Shown: one piece after another, positions 37,661 to 47,302 of the stretch
Numbering within the stretch: the first letter of the stretch is position 1
Layout: each line of letters opens with the position of its first letter
Assembly (NCBI RefSeq): GCF_017744395.1
Contig: NZ_JAGIBI010000003.1
Coordinates: 762,645 to 826,644 of the forward strand
Source: Herbaspirillum sp.
GTDB taxonomy: Bacteria > Pseudomonadota > Gammaproteobacteria > Burkholderiales > Burkholderiaceae_D
Direction: 5' to 3'
Length of the DNA: 64,000 bases
Made by a program: the position numbers and the translations under genes
Notes under the pieces: model-generated
Seen by the model: the letters and a program-made list of their open reading frames with translations, nothing else
Told to the model about the DNA's origin: nothing
The model's database searches: none

Positions 37661-38584
37661 ATGGAAACCCTGTACCACCTGATCGAGCAATACGGATTGC
37701 TCATCGTCTTCTTCAATGTGCTGGTCGAGCAGCTGGGCGCGCCCGTGCCCGCCTATCCCACCTTGATCATCACCGGCGCGCTGGCGCACAGCGGGCAGTA
37801 TCCGGCCGCCTTGCTGCTGGCGCTGGCGGTGCTGGCCGCATTGATCGCCGATTACTTCTGGTACCTGGCCGGCCGGCGCTACGGCCGCCAGATCATGTCG
37901 CGCCTGTGCCGCATCTCGCTGTCGCCGGATTCCTGCGTGCGCCAGACCGAGTCGATTTACCTGCGCTGGGGCGCGCGTTCGCTGCTGGCGGCCAAGTTCA
38001 TCCCCGGTTTCGCCTCGATCGCCAGCGCCTTGTCCGGCACCATGGGCACGCGCCGTTCCAGTTTCCTGCTGTATGACGCCATCGGCAGCGCGCTGTGGGC
38101 CGGCTTGGGCATCTTCCTCGGTTCGCTGTTCAGCTCGGCGGTGGACGACTTGCTGAACGTGCTGGCGCAGCTCGGCCATTACGGCATGCTGCTCATCGGG
38201 ATCGCATTGGCGGCTTTCATCGCCAACAAGTGGTGGCAGCGCCGTCGCTTCCGCAAGTCGCTGGAAATGGCGCGCATCTCGGTGCAGGAATTGAACAACA
38301 TGCTGGAGGAGGGCATCGCGCCCACCATCATCGATGTGCGTTCGCCGCTGTCGCAGCAGGACGGCAGGATTCCGGGCGCGGTGACGATGTCCAACCAGGA
38401 AATCCAGACCTTCGTCTTCGACGGCCCGATCGAGGATGAGGTGGTGGTGTACTGCGCCTGTCCCAACGAGGCGTCGGCCGCGATGGTGGCGCGCCAGCTG
38501 ATGCAGCGCGGCTACAAGAAGGTGCGGCCGCTGACCGGCGGCATCGATGCCTGGCGCGCCGCCGGTTACGCGATCGACGTCTGA
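37661..38584 (+). CDS. DedA-family membrane protein fused to a rhodanese domain
   Basis: A 307-residue fusion. Residues 1 to about 195 are a DedA/SNARE-associated membrane protein with several spans and the KFIPGFAS motif at 112-119. Residues from about 208 onward form a rhodanese domain: PTIIDVRSPLSQQDGRIPGAV, then the active-site loop VVYCACPNEASA with candidate cysteine 265, and GGIDAWRAAGY. DedA proteins are linked to lipid carrier flipping; rhodanese moves sulfane sulfur. An AGGAGG at 37611-37616 lies before an in-frame TTG at 37628, so a slightly longer protein is possible. It overlaps the convergent OsmC gene by 19 bp. Confidence 0.85.
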   Translation: METLYHLIEQYGLLIVFFNVLVEQLGAPVPAYPTLIITGALAHSGQYPAALLLALAVLAALIADYFWYLAGRRYGRQIMSRLCRISLSPDSCVRQTESIYLRWGARSLLAAKFIPGFASIASALSGTMGTRRSSFLLYDAIGSALWAGLGIFLGSLFSSAVDDLLNVLAQLGHYGMLLIGIALAAFIANKWWQRRRFRKSLEMARISVQELNNMLEEGIAPTIIDVRSPLSQQDGRIPGAVTMSNQEIQTFVFDGPIEDEVVVYCACPNEASAAMVARQLMQRGYKKVRPLTGGIDAWRAAGYAIDV

Positions 38585-38952
38585 ATCGCGGTACCCTGGC
38601 GGATGGTCTTGGTGACCGGCGTCTTCTCGCAGATTTCCGCCAGGCGGGCCAGTTGCTCGGCCGGCAGGGCATTGCCGAAGCTGATCTTGCGGGTGATGGT
38701 TTCCAGCCCGCTGTCGTCGCGGCCGAAATGCGCGTCCACCGAAATGCTGCCCAGGTCCCAGCCCTTGCGGTCGGCGTACATGCGCAGCGTCAGCGAGGTG
38801 CAGGCCGCCAGCGCCGCCAGCAGCAGTTCGTAAGGCGCCGGGCCGGTATCCTTGCCGCCGTTGTTCTCGGGTTCGTCGGCCTTCAGCTGGTGGTTGCGCG
38901 CCTTGATTTCCTGGGCGTAGCCGGCGGTGTTGTGCAGGGTGACGTGGGCCAT
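38566..38952 (-). CDS. OsmC-family peroxide-reductase-like protein
   Basis: A 128-residue OsmC/Ohr-fold protein. The core GPAPYELLLAALAACTSLTLRMYADRKGW carries the conserved glutamate and the first cysteine; a second cysteine is in LAEICEKTPVTKTI. These two usually form the thiol pair that reduces organic hydroperoxides. GGAGA before 38952 sets the start, cutting a 19-residue upstream extension. It converges on and slightly overlaps the DedA-rhodanese gene. Confidence 0.88.
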   Translation of the reverse strand: MAHVTLHNTAGYAQEIKARNHQLKADEPENNGGKDTGPAPYELLLAALAACTSLTLRMYADRKGWDLGSISVDAHFGRDDSGLETITRKISFGNALPAEQLARLAEICEKTPVTKTIRQGTAIQTSIA

Positions 38953-39093
38953 GTCGGTTCTCCGTGGTGTCGTTTTGAAGGGCGGGGCGCCAGGGTCTGA
39001 TTGTGTCACATCGCCGGATTCGCTTCCGATTTACGTTCGCCGCCGCATAAGTCCTATGCCGGCCAGGTGCTTAATCGGCCCATAGGCGCTTCC

Positions 39094-39099
39094 TATAAT
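39094..39099 (+). promoter_or_regulatory. Candidate -10 box ahead of the class II aldolase gene
   Basis: TATAAT with a TTAATC element 17 bp upstream (39071-39076), about 28 bp before the aldolase ATG. It resembles a sigma-70 promoter. Confidence 0.5.
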
Positions 39100-39126
39100 G
39101 GCTGCTCGATTACCCAGGAGACAGCC

Positions 39127-39969
39127 ATGCTGATGGAAGCCAAGCCCGCCCAGCCCCAATCGGGAACCCAGAAAAAATCCGTTTACCAGCCTGACCAGGA
39201 AGGCCTGATCTTCCCGCAGGAGCCGGTATTCAACTCGGTCGCCGAAGAGCGACAGCACCGCAAGGAACGGCTGGCCGCGGCCTGCCGCCTGTTCGCCAAG
39301 CACGGTTTTTCGTTCGGCTTCGGCGGCCACCTGACGGTGCGCGACCCGGAGCATCCGGACCTGTTCTGGACCAATCCGATGGCCGTGCCGTTCTCGATGG
39401 TCAAGGCCTCGATGCTGGTGCTGGTCGACCACGGCGGCCGCGTGGTGGAAGGCAAGTACGCCATCAACCAGGCCGGCTATGTGCTGCACTCGGCCATCCA
39501 TGAGCAGAACCCCGACATCATCGCTTCCTGCCACGCGCACACCGTGCACGGCGGCGCCTGGGCCGCGTTCGGCCGCCCGCTGTCGCCGGTGACGCAGGAT
39601 GCCTGCATGTTCTACGGCGACCACGCGGTGCTGGGCGACGGCGCCGGCAAGGTGCCGGTGGCGCAGGAGTCCGGCCATCCGGTGGCGCGCGCGTTCGCCA
39701 ACAACAAGGCGATCATCCACCAGAACCACGGCTTGCTGGTGGCCAGCCGCCACAGCATCGACGATGCCTGCTGGCACTTCATCGCGCTCGACCACTGCTG
39801 CCGCATGCAACTGATGATCGAAGCCGCCAAGGAAATCCGGCCCAAGGAAATCGACGCCAAGTTCGCCGGCTATTCGCGCGAGCACCTAGGCAACGAGTTC
39901 ATCGGCTGGCTGCACTTCCAGACGCTGTTCGCGGAAATTTCCCACTTGCAGCCCGACCTGTTCGACTAA
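39127..39969 (+). CDS. Class II aldolase/adducin-family protein
   Basis: A 280-residue protein with the class II aldolase fold. Zinc-ligand histidines are in CHAHTVHGG and IHQNHGLLVAS, and FGGHLTVRDPEHP is the N-terminal signature. The family includes fuculose-phosphate aldolase and decarboxylases. The start with CAGGAGA at 39127 is preferred over a longer frame from 39001. The next gene is an ACS-type transporter, so a sugar-acid or aromatic-acid substrate is likely. Function beyond the fold is not established. Confidence 0.8.
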   Translation: MLMEAKPAQPQSGTQKKSVYQPDQEGLIFPQEPVFNSVAEERQHRKERLAAACRLFAKHGFSFGFGGHLTVRDPEHPDLFWTNPMAVPFSMVKASMLVLVDHGGRVVEGKYAINQAGYVLHSAIHEQNPDIIASCHAHTVHGGAWAAFGRPLSPVTQDACMFYGDHAVLGDGAGKVPVAQESGHPVARAFANNKAIIHQNHGLLVASRHSIDDACWHFIALDHCCRMQLMIEAAKEIRPKEIDAKFAGYSREHLGNEFIGWLHFQTLFAEISHLQPDLFD

Positions 39970-40118
39970 GGCCGGCCCCTACTACAATCAGGCAACAGGC
40001 ATTGGCAGGGCGTTCCCGTCTCGGCGGGCGCCCTTGTGGGGCAGGCGCGACAGCCGGGAAACGGCGCAACCCGCTCCAACGATAAAAAACAGCCAACGCC
40101 ATTCAGGAGACAACCAAG

Positions 40119-41420
40119 ATGACTACCGCATACGACAGCGGCTCGCTGGCGCACGCCGACGGCGCAGACGTTTACAAGAAAGCCTACTGGCGGCTGCTGC
40201 CGCTGATCCTCGCCTGCTACCTGGTGGCCTACCTCGACCGCGTCAACGTCGGCTTCGCCAAGCTGCAGATGCTCGACGCGCTGCGTTTCGACGACGCCAT
40301 CTACGGCCTCGGATCGGGCATCTTCTTCATCGGCTACATGCTCTTCGAGGTGCCGAGCAACATGATCCTGCGCCGCGTCGGCGCCCGTGTCTGGATCGCC
40401 CGCATCATGATCACCTGGGGCATCATCTCGGCGGCGATGCTGCTGGTGCGCACGCCAATGCAGTTCTATATCGCGCGCTTCCTGCTGGGTGTGGCCGAGG
40501 CAGGTTTCGCGCCGGGCATCATGTACCTGCTGACCCTGTGGTTTCCGGCGCAGCGCCGCGGCCGCGCGATGGCGATCTACGTGATGGGGGCGCCGCTGGC
40601 GTTCATCGTCGGCGGCCCGCTGTCGGGATGGATCCTGGATGCGTTCAAGGATGTGCAGCCGCTGCAGGCATGGCAATGGCTGTTCCTGGTGGAGGCGATT
40701 CCGGCGCTGGTGCTGGGCGTGGTCGTGTTCTTCTGCATGGCCGACGATTTCCGCAAGGTTTCTTGGCTGACCGCGGCCGAGAAGGAGCGGATCGAGTCCG
40801 ACCTGCGCGCCGAGAACGCCGGCAAGGTCGAGCACGGCAGCGTGCGCGAATTCCTGGCCAGCCGCCAGTTGTGGGTGTTCGTGCTGATTTATTTCTGCCT
40901 GATCATGGGACTGTACGCGGTCGGATTCTGGATGCCTTCGCTGATCAAGCGCGCCGGTGTCGCCGACCCGTTCCAGATCGGCCTGTACTCGGCCATCCCT
41001 AATATCGTCGCCGCCATCGCGCTCTACCTGTCGGGCCGCGGCGCCGACATCAGCGGCAAGCGCCGGCTGTATTTCGCCTCCATGCTGACGATCGGCGCCA
41101 TCGGCCTGGCGCTGGCCATGATCCTCAACGGCGGGCCGGCGGTGACGGTGGCTTGCCTGTCGCTGGCGGCAGCCGGCGTGTACTCCTGCATCAGCCTGTT
41201 CTGGGCGCTGCCGACCAGCATGTTCGTCGGCGCCTCGGTGGCGGCGGCGCTGGCCTTCGTCAATTCCTTCGGCAACATCGCCGGCTTCGTGTCGCCTTAC
41301 CTGGTGGGCTGGCTCAACGTGTCGACCGGGCGTACCGACATCGGCATGTACATCATCGGCGCGATCATGGTGTTCGGCGCGGTGGTGACCATGATGCTGC
41401 CCAAGCGGCTGGACAAGTGA
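40119..41420 (+). CDS. MFS transporter, anion:cation symporter family
   Basis: A 433-residue major facilitator. AYLDRVNVGFAKLQML and FEVPSNMILRRVGARVWIARIMITWGI are ACS-family signatures, and RFLLGVAEAGFAPGIMYLLTLWFP is helix 4-5. It follows the aldolase gene by about 150 bp with a CAGGAGA site and may bring in its substrate. It ends before a terminator shared with a convergent LysR gene. Substrate unknown. Confidence 0.85.
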   Translation: MTTAYDSGSLAHADGADVYKKAYWRLLPLILACYLVAYLDRVNVGFAKLQMLDALRFDDAIYGLGSGIFFIGYMLFEVPSNMILRRVGARVWIARIMITWGIISAAMLLVRTPMQFYIARFLLGVAEAGFAPGIMYLLTLWFPAQRRGRAMAIYVMGAPLAFIVGGPLSGWILDAFKDVQPLQAWQWLFLVEAIPALVLGVVVFFCMADDFRKVSWLTAAEKERIESDLRAENAGKVEHGSVREFLASRQLWVFVLIYFCLIMGLYAVGFWMPSLIKRAGVADPFQIGLYSAIPNIVAAIALYLSGRGADISGKRRLYFASMLTIGAIGLALAMILNGGPAVTVACLSLAAAGVYSCISLFWALPTSMFVGASVAAALAFVNSFGNIAGFVSPYLVGWLNVSTGRTDIGMYIIGAIMVFGAVVTMMLPKRLDK

Positions 41421-41449
41421 CGCCGCAGGCATCGACCATGCAAGTGTTT

Positions 41450-41474
41450 GCCGCCCCTCGGGGCGGCTTTTTTT
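41450..41474. terminator. Terminator between MFS and LysR genes
   Basis: GCCGCCCC/GGGGCGGC with a two-base loop, followed by seven T. It ends the aldolase-transporter transcript. Confidence 0.88.
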
Positions 41475-41495
41475 ATGTCTGCGCCGGTGGTCGCT

Positions 41496-42407
41496 TCAGC
41501 GCGTCCAGGGCGGCTCCTTGAATTTCTCGGCGAGGTAATTGACGAAGGCGCGCACGCGCGGATGCACGTGCCGCTCCTTGGCGTAGACGGCGTAGATGGC
41601 GGTATCGTCCTGGGCCTGGTACTCGGTCAGCAAAGGCACCAGTTTGTTGCTGCGGATGGCCGGTAGCGCGAAGTGCTCGGCCATGCGCGTCATGCCCACG
41701 CCGGCCAGCACCATCTCGACCGACGACATGCCGCTGGTGAACTGGAAGTTGCCGCGGATCTCCACGCTGATGCGCTGGCCGTCGACGATAAAGGGCCAGT
41801 GGTTGAGATGGTCCATCGGCGCTTCCCATTGCAGGCAGTTGTGCCGGCGCAGGTCGTCCGGCGTTTTCGGGGCGCCGTGGCGTGCGATGTAGGAAGGGGC
41901 GGCCACGATCAGGCGCTGCAGGTGGCACAGCTTGCGCGACAGCAGCATGGAATCCTGCAGGTGGCCCATGCGGATGGCGACGTCGACGCCGCTGCCGATG
42001 ATGTCCACCAGGTTGTCGGACAGCGACAGCCGCACCCGCACGTTGGGGTACGTCTCCATGAACTCGGGCAGCAGCGGCACGACCTGGTCCATCCCGAACG
42101 AGGTCGCGGCGGTGATGCGCAGGTCGCCCGAGGCCGAGGCGCCGGTAGAGGAGATTTGCCCTTCGGCCAGCTCGATGTCGCCGATGATCCGGTTGCAGGA
42201 GGCGAGGAAGATCCTGCCTTCCTCGGTCAGGTGGACCTGGCGGGTCGAGCGCCGCAGCAGCGCCACGCCGAGGCGTTTTTCCAGGTTGTTGAGGGTGCGG
42301 CTGACGAAGGGCTGGCTGGCGCCCAGCACATGCGAAGCGGCGGTGAATCCGCCGTGGTCGGCCACGGCCTTGAAGACTTGCATCTCGAGCAAGCGTTCGT
42401 CTTTCAT
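41496..42407 (-). CDS. LysR-type transcriptional regulator
   Basis: A 303-residue LysR regulator: MKDERLLEMQVFKAVADHGGFTAASHVLGASQPFVSRTLNNLEKRLGVALLRRSTRQVHLTEEG is the DNA-binding domain, then a ligand domain with RLSLSDNLVDIIGSGVDVAIRMG as in the CrgA/DsdC-like group. The upstream in-frame part of the open frame is not LysR-like and is excluded. It converges on the ACS transporter and could regulate it or a distant gene. Effector unknown. Confidence 0.87.
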   Translation of the reverse strand: MKDERLLEMQVFKAVADHGGFTAASHVLGASQPFVSRTLNNLEKRLGVALLRRSTRQVHLTEEGRIFLASCNRIIGDIELAEGQISSTGASASGDLRITAATSFGMDQVVPLLPEFMETYPNVRVRLSLSDNLVDIIGSGVDVAIRMGHLQDSMLLSRKLCHLQRLIVAAPSYIARHGAPKTPDDLRRHNCLQWEAPMDHLNHWPFIVDGQRISVEIRGNFQFTSGMSSVEMVLAGVGMTRMAEHFALPAIRSNKLVPLLTEYQAQDDTAIYAVYAKERHVHPRVRAFVNYLAEKFKEPPWTR

Positions 42408-42531
42408 GGGGAGCGTCTCGGTATGATCGGGAAAACTTTGGCGCTCTTGCCGGCAGGGGCGCCTGTGGTGGGGACGATGATACCGGATAGGAGAGGGGGC
42501 GGCGTGCTTGCTGCGTACGTATTTGTAAAAG

Positions 42532-42560
42532 AAAAAAGCCACGCGGTGCGTGGCTTTTTT
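42532..42560. terminator. Terminator after sodB
   Basis: AAAAAAGCCACGC and GCGTGGCTTTTTT form a 13-bp stem with loop GGT. On the minus strand the six T follow the stem directly, ending sodB. Confidence 0.9.
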
Positions 42561-42582
42561 CGTGCCGGAAAGGCGGCGCCGA

Positions 42583-43161
42583 TTAGGCGAAGTTCTTGGC
42601 GACGAAATCCCAGTTGATGATGCCCCAGAACGCTTCCACGTACTTGGCGCGGGCGTTGCGGTAGTCGATGTAGTAGGCGTGTTCCCATACGTCCACGGTC
42701 AGCAGCGCCTTGCTGTCGGTGGTCAGCGGGGTGCCGGCGCCGGTGGTGTTGACGATGTCCAGCGAACCGTCGGCCTTCTTGACCAGCCAGGTCCAGCCGG
42801 AACCGAAGTTGGCCAGGCCTTGTTTGGTGAACTCGGCCTTGAAGGCGTCGAACGAACCCCACTTGGCGTTGATGGCGTCAGCCAGCGCGCCGCTCGGAGC
42901 GCCCTGGCCCTTCGGGGTCAGGCCGTTCCAGTAGAAGGTGTGGTTCCAGATCTGGGCTGCGTTGTTGAAGACGCCGCCGGAGGATTTCTTGATGATCTCT
43001 TCCAGGGACAGGTTTTCGAACTCAGTGCCCGGGATCAGGTTGTTCAGGTTGGTCACATAGGTCTGGTGGTGCTTGCCGTAGTGATATTCCAGGGTCTCTT
43101 TGGAAATCGTGGGCGCCAGTGCGTCCAGAGCGTAAGGCAGTGCCGGCAGGGTATGTGCCAT
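42583..43161 (-). CDS. sodB: Superoxide dismutase, iron type
   Basis: A 192-residue Fe superoxide dismutase turning superoxide into oxygen and peroxide in the cytoplasm. Metal ligands sit in [19 protein letters not shown] and the signature [24 protein letters not shown] and FGSGWTWLV are iron-type features. An AAAGGA site precedes the ATG. A Fur-like box lies about 140 bp upstream. A strong terminator follows. Confidence 0.95.
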   Translation of the reverse strand: MAHTLPALPYALDALAPTISKETLEYHYGKHHQTYVTNLNNLIPGTEFENLSLEEIIKKSSGGVFNNAAQIWNHTFYWNGLTPKGQGAPSGALADAINAKWGSFDAFKAEFTKQGLANFGSGWTWLVKKADGSLDIVNTTGAGTPLTTDSKALLTVDVWEHAYYIDYRNARAKYVEAFWGIINWDFVAKNFA

Positions 43162-43470
43162 GGTGAATCCTTTCTGTCTTGTTGATGTATCGGGTGGTTA
43201 CCGAGGGGCTGTTCTGAACCTGTGATTCTAAAGCGGATATGGATTCTTTGCACCCGGTCAATAGACCGCCAGGCCGCGCCGGTGCTGGCTGTTTTGTAAA
43301 TTGGAATTGTTCTCATCTGCATCGCCGCATCGGGAGCCCGGGCGAATCGGGCTCCGGCCGCATGTGGCCGGAGCTTGCGGCTCATCCATGAAAGCGGCGA
43401 TGGGAGCCGGCATGGCATCTCCCTCGTCCGGAGGGAAAATGCTTATAAGAAAAAAGTCGAATGGGCGGCG
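43162..43470. other. Non-coding region between xseA end and sodB start
   Basis: Holds the leftward sodB promoter. A -10-like TAGAAT (minus strand, 43225-43230) has TGCAAA 16 bp upstream. At 43299-43316, ATGAGAACAATTCCAATT (minus strand) resembles a Fur box of the ATGAGAATAATTCTCATT type at 15 of 18 bases. Further right, GCCGCATGTGGCCGGAGC-type GC repeats are present. No gene is convincing. Confidence 0.5.
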
Positions 43471-44853
43471 TCAGTCCAAGCGTGGCTGGACGCCGGCGAT
43501 GTTGACTTCGGCGCTGCCTTGCGCCAGCCGGACCGTGATCCGGCTGCGCGCCGACAGCTCGGCGGGCGAGTGCAGCACCCGGCCCTGGCGGTCGGTGACG
43601 ATGGCGTAGCCGCGTTCCAGCGTGCGTTGCGGGTTGAGCAGTTCCAGCTGGGCGTTGAGGCCGGCCAGCGCCTGGCGCTGGCGCGACTGCTGCGTCGCCA
43701 GCGCGCCATGCAGGCGGCGCGCCAGGTCGCCAAGATCGCGTCGCGCATGGGCGGTGTCGGGCAACTGGTGCGCCAGCCGGGTGGACAACTGCTGCAGACG
43801 GTGGCGCGCCTGCGTCAGCGGCACGCGGGTGGCGTGCGACAGGCGGGTTTGCAGCGCCAGCAGCTTGACGCGTTCATGCTGGATATAGGCGGCCGGGTTG
43901 ACCAGCCGGCGCGACATCCAGTCGACGGCCTGCGCCTTGTCCGCCAGCGCGCGGCGCAGCGCGCGCGTCAGGTCCTGGGCGTGGGCGCGCAGTCCGGCCA
44001 GCCAGTCTTCGCGCGCCGTCGCGGCCATCTCGGCGGCGGCGGTGGGGGTCGGGGCGCGCAGGTCGGCGGCGAAGTCGGCGATGGTGAAGTCGGTTTCGTG
44101 GCCCACGCCCGAGATGACGGGCATCGAGCAGCCGGCGATGGCGCGCGCCACGGTCTCTTCGTTGAACGACCACAGGTCTTCGATGCTGCCGCCGCCGCGG
44201 CAGACCAGCAGCAGGTCGCACTCGGCGCGCGCGGAGGCGGTCTCGATGGCGGCGGCGATGCGCTGGGCCGAGCCTTCGCCTTGCACCGGCGTCGGGTAGA
44301 GGATCACTTCCACATGCGGCGCGCGGCGGCGCAGCGTGGTCAGCACGTCGCGCAGCGCAGCCGCCTGCGGGCTGGTGACGATGCCGATGCGGCGCGGGAA
44401 GCCCGGCAGCGGCCGCTTGGCGGCGCGGTCGAACAGGCCTTCGCGCTCCAGTTTTTCCTTCAGCTGCAGGAAGGCTGCGTACAGGTCGCCCACGCCGGAG
44501 CGGCGGATCGCTTCCACGTTGAGCTGGTAGTCGCCGCGCGGCGCGTACAGCGTGACCAGGGTGCGCACCTCGACCTTGTCGCCTTCGCGCGGCATGAAGC
44601 CGGCGTATTGGGCGCGGCCCTTGAACATCACGGCGCGCACCTGGGCGCCGTCATCCTTGAGGTTGAAATACCAGTGGCCGGAGGCGGCGCGGGTGAAGTT
44701 GGAAATCTCGCCCTTGACCCAGATCAGCGGGAAGGTGCGCTCCAGCACCCGCGCCACCGACTGGTTCAGGGCCGACACCGTCAGCACCGGCGGGCCGGCA
44801 TCGCCGGCGGCGGGCTGGGCGGGGCGGAACGGGGGATACTGGTCGGCGGGCAT
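43471..44853 (-). CDS. xseA: Exodeoxyribonuclease VII large subunit
   Basis: A 460-residue subunit of exonuclease VII, which degrades single-stranded DNA. The N-terminal OB domain reads [44 protein letters not shown]. The catalytic region is [42 protein letters not shown] and [16 protein letters not shown], then [28 protein letters not shown] long coiled-coil C-terminal part follows. The start at 44853 avoids a 32-residue extension into the divergent exbB promoter. Confidence 0.95.
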   Translation of the reverse strand: MPADQYPPFRPAQPAAGDAGPPVLTVSALNQSVARVLERTFPLIWVKGEISNFTRAASGHWYFNLKDDGAQVRAVMFKGRAQYAGFMPREGDKVEVRTLVTLYAPRGDYQLNVEAIRRSGVGDLYAAFLQLKEKLEREGLFDRAAKRPLPGFPRRIGIVTSPQAAALRDVLTTLRRRAPHVEVILYPTPVQGEGSAQRIAAAIETASARAECDLLLVCRGGGSIEDLWSFNEETVARAIAGCSMPVISGVGHETDFTIADFAADLRAPTPTAAAEMAATAREDWLAGLRAHAQDLTRALRRALADKAQAVDWMSRRLVNPAAYIQHERVKLLALQTRLSHATRVPLTQARHRLQQLSTRLAHQLPDTAHARRDLGDLARRLHGALATQQSRQRQALAGLNAQLELLNPQRTLERGYAIVTDRQGRVLHSPAELSARSRITVRLAQGSAEVNIAGVQPRLD

Positions 44854-44999
44854 GGGCAGGCTGTCTACTGATCTATATAGAGCGATAAAATATCCCCCGC
44901 ATTGTAAAGCCAATGCGGCGCCGGGTCGCGCTTGCCCGCGGCGGCGCAACAGGCTACATTCTGCACCCGTATCCGTTTTTACCTCTACAGGAGTTCGTT

Positions 45000-45605
45000 T
45001 TGCTCGCCATCATCCTCGCCGCCGGCTGGCCGATCTGGCCCTTGCTGATCGCATCCATCATCGGCCTGGCGCTGATCATCGAACGGCTGGTCTACCTGCG
45101 CCGCACCCGGGTCTTGCCGCCCGAGTTGCTGGGCGAGGTGGTGCGCGTCTACCAGAGCGGCCGCGTCAACGACGGCGTGATCGACAAGCTGGAGCAGAAT
45201 TCCCCGCTCGGCCATGTGCTGGCCGCCGGCCTGCGCAACGTCGACGCCCCGCGCGAAGTGATGAAGGAGGCCATCGAAGAGGCCGGCCAGGCCGCGGCGC
45301 ACCGGCTGGAACGCTTTCTCACCACGCTGGGCACGATCGCGTCGCTGGCGCCGCTGATGGGGCTGTTCGGCACCGTGGTCGGCATGATCGAGATCTTCGC
45401 CTCGCAGAACGCCGCCGGCACCAACCCGGCGCAACTGGCGCACGGCATTTCGATTGCGCTGTACAACACCGGTTTCGGCCTGGCCATTGCGATGCCGGCG
45501 CTGGTGTTCTACCGCCATTTCCGCGCGCTGGTCGACGGTTTCGTGGTCGACATGGAGCAGCAGGCGGTCAAGTTCGTCGACATCGTGCACGACGTGCGCC
45601 GCTAA
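45000..45605 (+). CDS. exbB: ExbB/TolQ-type proton channel subunit
   Basis: A 201-residue inner-membrane protein of the MotA/TolQ/ExbB family that powers TonB-dependent transport with the proton gradient. Hydrophobic start [27 protein letters not shown], then the cytoplasmic part and the conserved [25 protein letters not shown] and [25 protein letters not shown] helices. The best start is TTG at 45000, with CAGGAG seven bases upstream; other frames would add 29 residues that look untranslated. It leads the exbD-lpxK-trm112-kdsB group. Confidence 0.92.
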   Translation: MLAIILAAGWPIWPLLIASIIGLALIIERLVYLRRTRVLPPELLGEVVRVYQSGRVNDGVIDKLEQNSPLGHVLAAGLRNVDAPREVMKEAIEEAGQAAAHRLERFLTTLGTIASLAPLMGLFGTVVGMIEIFASQNAAGTNPAQLAHGISIALYNTGFGLAIAMPALVFYRHFRALVDGFVVDMEQQAVKFVDIVHDVRR

Positions 45606-45614
45606 GAGGCCGCC

Positions 45615-46040
45615 ATGAATTTCCGCAAGGGACGCCCCCGCGAAGACCTGGAGATCAACCTGATCCCGTTCATCGACGTGCTGCTGGTGATCGTGATTTT
45701 CCTGATGGTGACCACCACCTACAGCAAGTTCACCGCGCTGCAGATCACGTTGCCCACCGCCGACGCGCAGAAGGCGCTGGAGCAGCCGTTCGAGATCAAT
45801 GTCGCGGTCGACGCGCAGGGGCGCTACGCCATCAACAATAGCCGCATCGCCGCGCGCGACGCGCAAGGCCTGGCCGACGAGATGCAGGCCGTGCTCAAGA
45901 GCAGCGGCAAGAGCGATCCTGTGGTCATCATCAACGCCGACGCGCTGGCCACGCACCAGACCGTGATCAATGTGCTGGAGGCGGCGCGTATCGCCGGCTT
46001 CCCGAAGGTGACGTTCACCGCGCAGTCCAGCAGCAAATAA
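45615..46040 (+). CDS. exbD: ExbD/TolR-type protein
   Basis: A 141-residue partner of ExbB, with one N-terminal membrane helix and a periplasmic domain. LEINLIPFIDVLLVIVIFLMVTT contains the functional aspartate of the family, followed by the periplasmic ITLPTADAQ region and NADALATHQTVINVLEAARIAGFPKVTF. It starts nine bases after exbB, so both are translated from one message. Confidence 0.94.
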   Translation: MNFRKGRPREDLEINLIPFIDVLLVIVIFLMVTTTYSKFTALQITLPTADAQKALEQPFEINVAVDAQGRYAINNSRIAARDAQGLADEMQAVLKSSGKSDPVVIINADALATHQTVINVLEAARIAGFPKVTFTAQSSSK

Positions 46041-46047
46041 GCAGGTA

Positions 46048-47115
46048 ATGTGGCGTTTGCCGCAATCATCCAACTCATCGACCATGGCCGACTCCCACCG
46101 CAATGCCGAAGCCATCCTGACCCGCGCCTGGCAAGGGCGCGGGCCGCTGGCTTGCCTGCTGTGGCCGCTGTCGCTGCTGTTCGGCGCACTGGCGGCGTTG
46201 CGGCGCGCGCTGTTCGCATGGGGATTCAGGCGCGCCGAACGCCTGCCGGTGCCGGTCGTCGTGGTCGGCAACGTCTTTGTCGGCGGCACCGGCAAGACGC
46301 CGTTTTCCATTTGGCTGATAGAAGCCTTGCGCGCCGCCGGCTACACGCCGGGCGTGGTGTCGCGCGGCTACGGCGCGGGCGGGGCCGAAGCGGTGGCGGA
46401 GGTGCGGGCCGATTCGGCGGCGGCGCGGGTCGGCGACGAGCCGCTGCTGATCGTGCAGCGCACCGGCGTGCCGCTGGTGGTCGGGCGCCGCCGCGCGGCG
46501 GCGGGCCGGGCCTTGCTGGCGGCGCATCCGGAAGTGGATGTGGTGGTGTCCGACGATGGCCTGCAGCATTACGCGCTGGCGCGCGACATCGAGATCGTCC
46601 TGTCGGACGCGCGCGGCGCCGGCAACGGCTGGCTGCTGCCGGCCGGCCCGCTGCGCGAACCGGCGACGCGGCGCCGGGATTTTTCCGTGTGCAACCTGCC
46701 GGCGGGCAGCGCGGCGCCGGCCGGCAGCTACGCGATGCGGCTGGACGCGGATGAGCTTGTCCAGCTGGCGCCGCCGTCCGCGCGCCGTCCGCTGGCGGGC
46801 ATCGGCGCGGATGGCGCACGCATTGCCGCGGTGGCCGGCATCGGCAACCCCGGCCGTTTCTTCGCCACCCTGCGCGGCGCCGGGCTGGCGTTTTCCGAAC
46901 ACCCGCTGCCGGACCATTACGACTTCTCCGCCAATCCCTTCGCCGGCCTGCCGGCCGATGTCATCCTGATCACCGAGAAGGATGCAGTAAAATGCAAGGC
47001 TATCGAGGCCATCAAAAACGACCCGCGCATCTGGGTCGTGCCCGTATCGGCGCGCATCGACGGCGCGCTGGCTGAACATATAGTGGAGAAACTCCGTGAA
47101 CGCCCGACTGCTTGA
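46048..47115 (+). CDS. lpxK: Tetraacyldisaccharide 4'-kinase
   Basis: A 355-residue inner-membrane-associated kinase that phosphorylates the lipid A precursor at the 4' position. P-loop [28 protein letters not shown] lies near residue 72; SRGYGA, GDEPLLI and [24 protein letters not shown] are LpxK motifs, and ITEKDAVKC near the C-terminus. The start at 46048 has a GCAGGT site; 46084 is an alternative. The end overlaps the next small gene by 20 bases. Confidence 0.94.
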   Translation: MWRLPQSSNSSTMADSHRNAEAILTRAWQGRGPLACLLWPLSLLFGALAALRRALFAWGFRRAERLPVPVVVVGNVFVGGTGKTPFSIWLIEALRAAGYTPGVVSRGYGAGGAEAVAEVRADSAAARVGDEPLLIVQRTGVPLVVGRRRAAAGRALLAAHPEVDVVVSDDGLQHYALARDIEIVLSDARGAGNGWLLPAGPLREPATRRRDFSVCNLPAGSAAPAGSYAMRLDADELVQLAPPSARRPLAGIGADGARIAAVAGIGNPGRFFATLRGAGLAFSEHPLPDHYDFSANPFAGLPADVILITEKDAVKCKAIEAIKNDPRIWVVPVSARIDGALAEHIVEKLRERPTA

Positions 47116-47293
47116 TATCCTGGTCTGCCCGATTTGCAAGGGCCCGTTGGACTACGACAAGAAAGCGCAGGAACTGATCTGCAAAGGCGACAAGCTGGCC
47201 TATCCGATCCGCGACGGCATCCCCATCATGTGGGCCGATGAAGCGCGCGACATCAATGCCGCTCCGGCCGCCCCGGCGTCGCCGGCCGCCTGA
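47096..47293 (+). CDS. Trm112-family small protein (YcaR)
   Basis: A 65-residue protein of the Trm112/UPF0434 family: [52 protein letters not shown] pair and a second cysteine form a zinc-ribbon-like site, although the usual second pair is incomplete. The alanine-rich tail is a low-complexity extension. It starts at GTG inside the end of lpxK, set by GGAGAA. It sits between lpxK and kdsB as in many proteobacteria; its role is unclear. Confidence 0.9.
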   Translation: MNARLLDILVCPICKGPLDYDKKAQELICKGDKLAYPIRDGIPIMWADEARDINAAPAAPASPAA

Positions 47294-47302
47294 GCCGAGC
47301 CC

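Noticed and set aside
44897..44918. Hairpin CCGCATTG/CAATGCGG before exbB as a terminator
   Set aside because: It lies in a divergent promoter region with no T-run and may be incidental.
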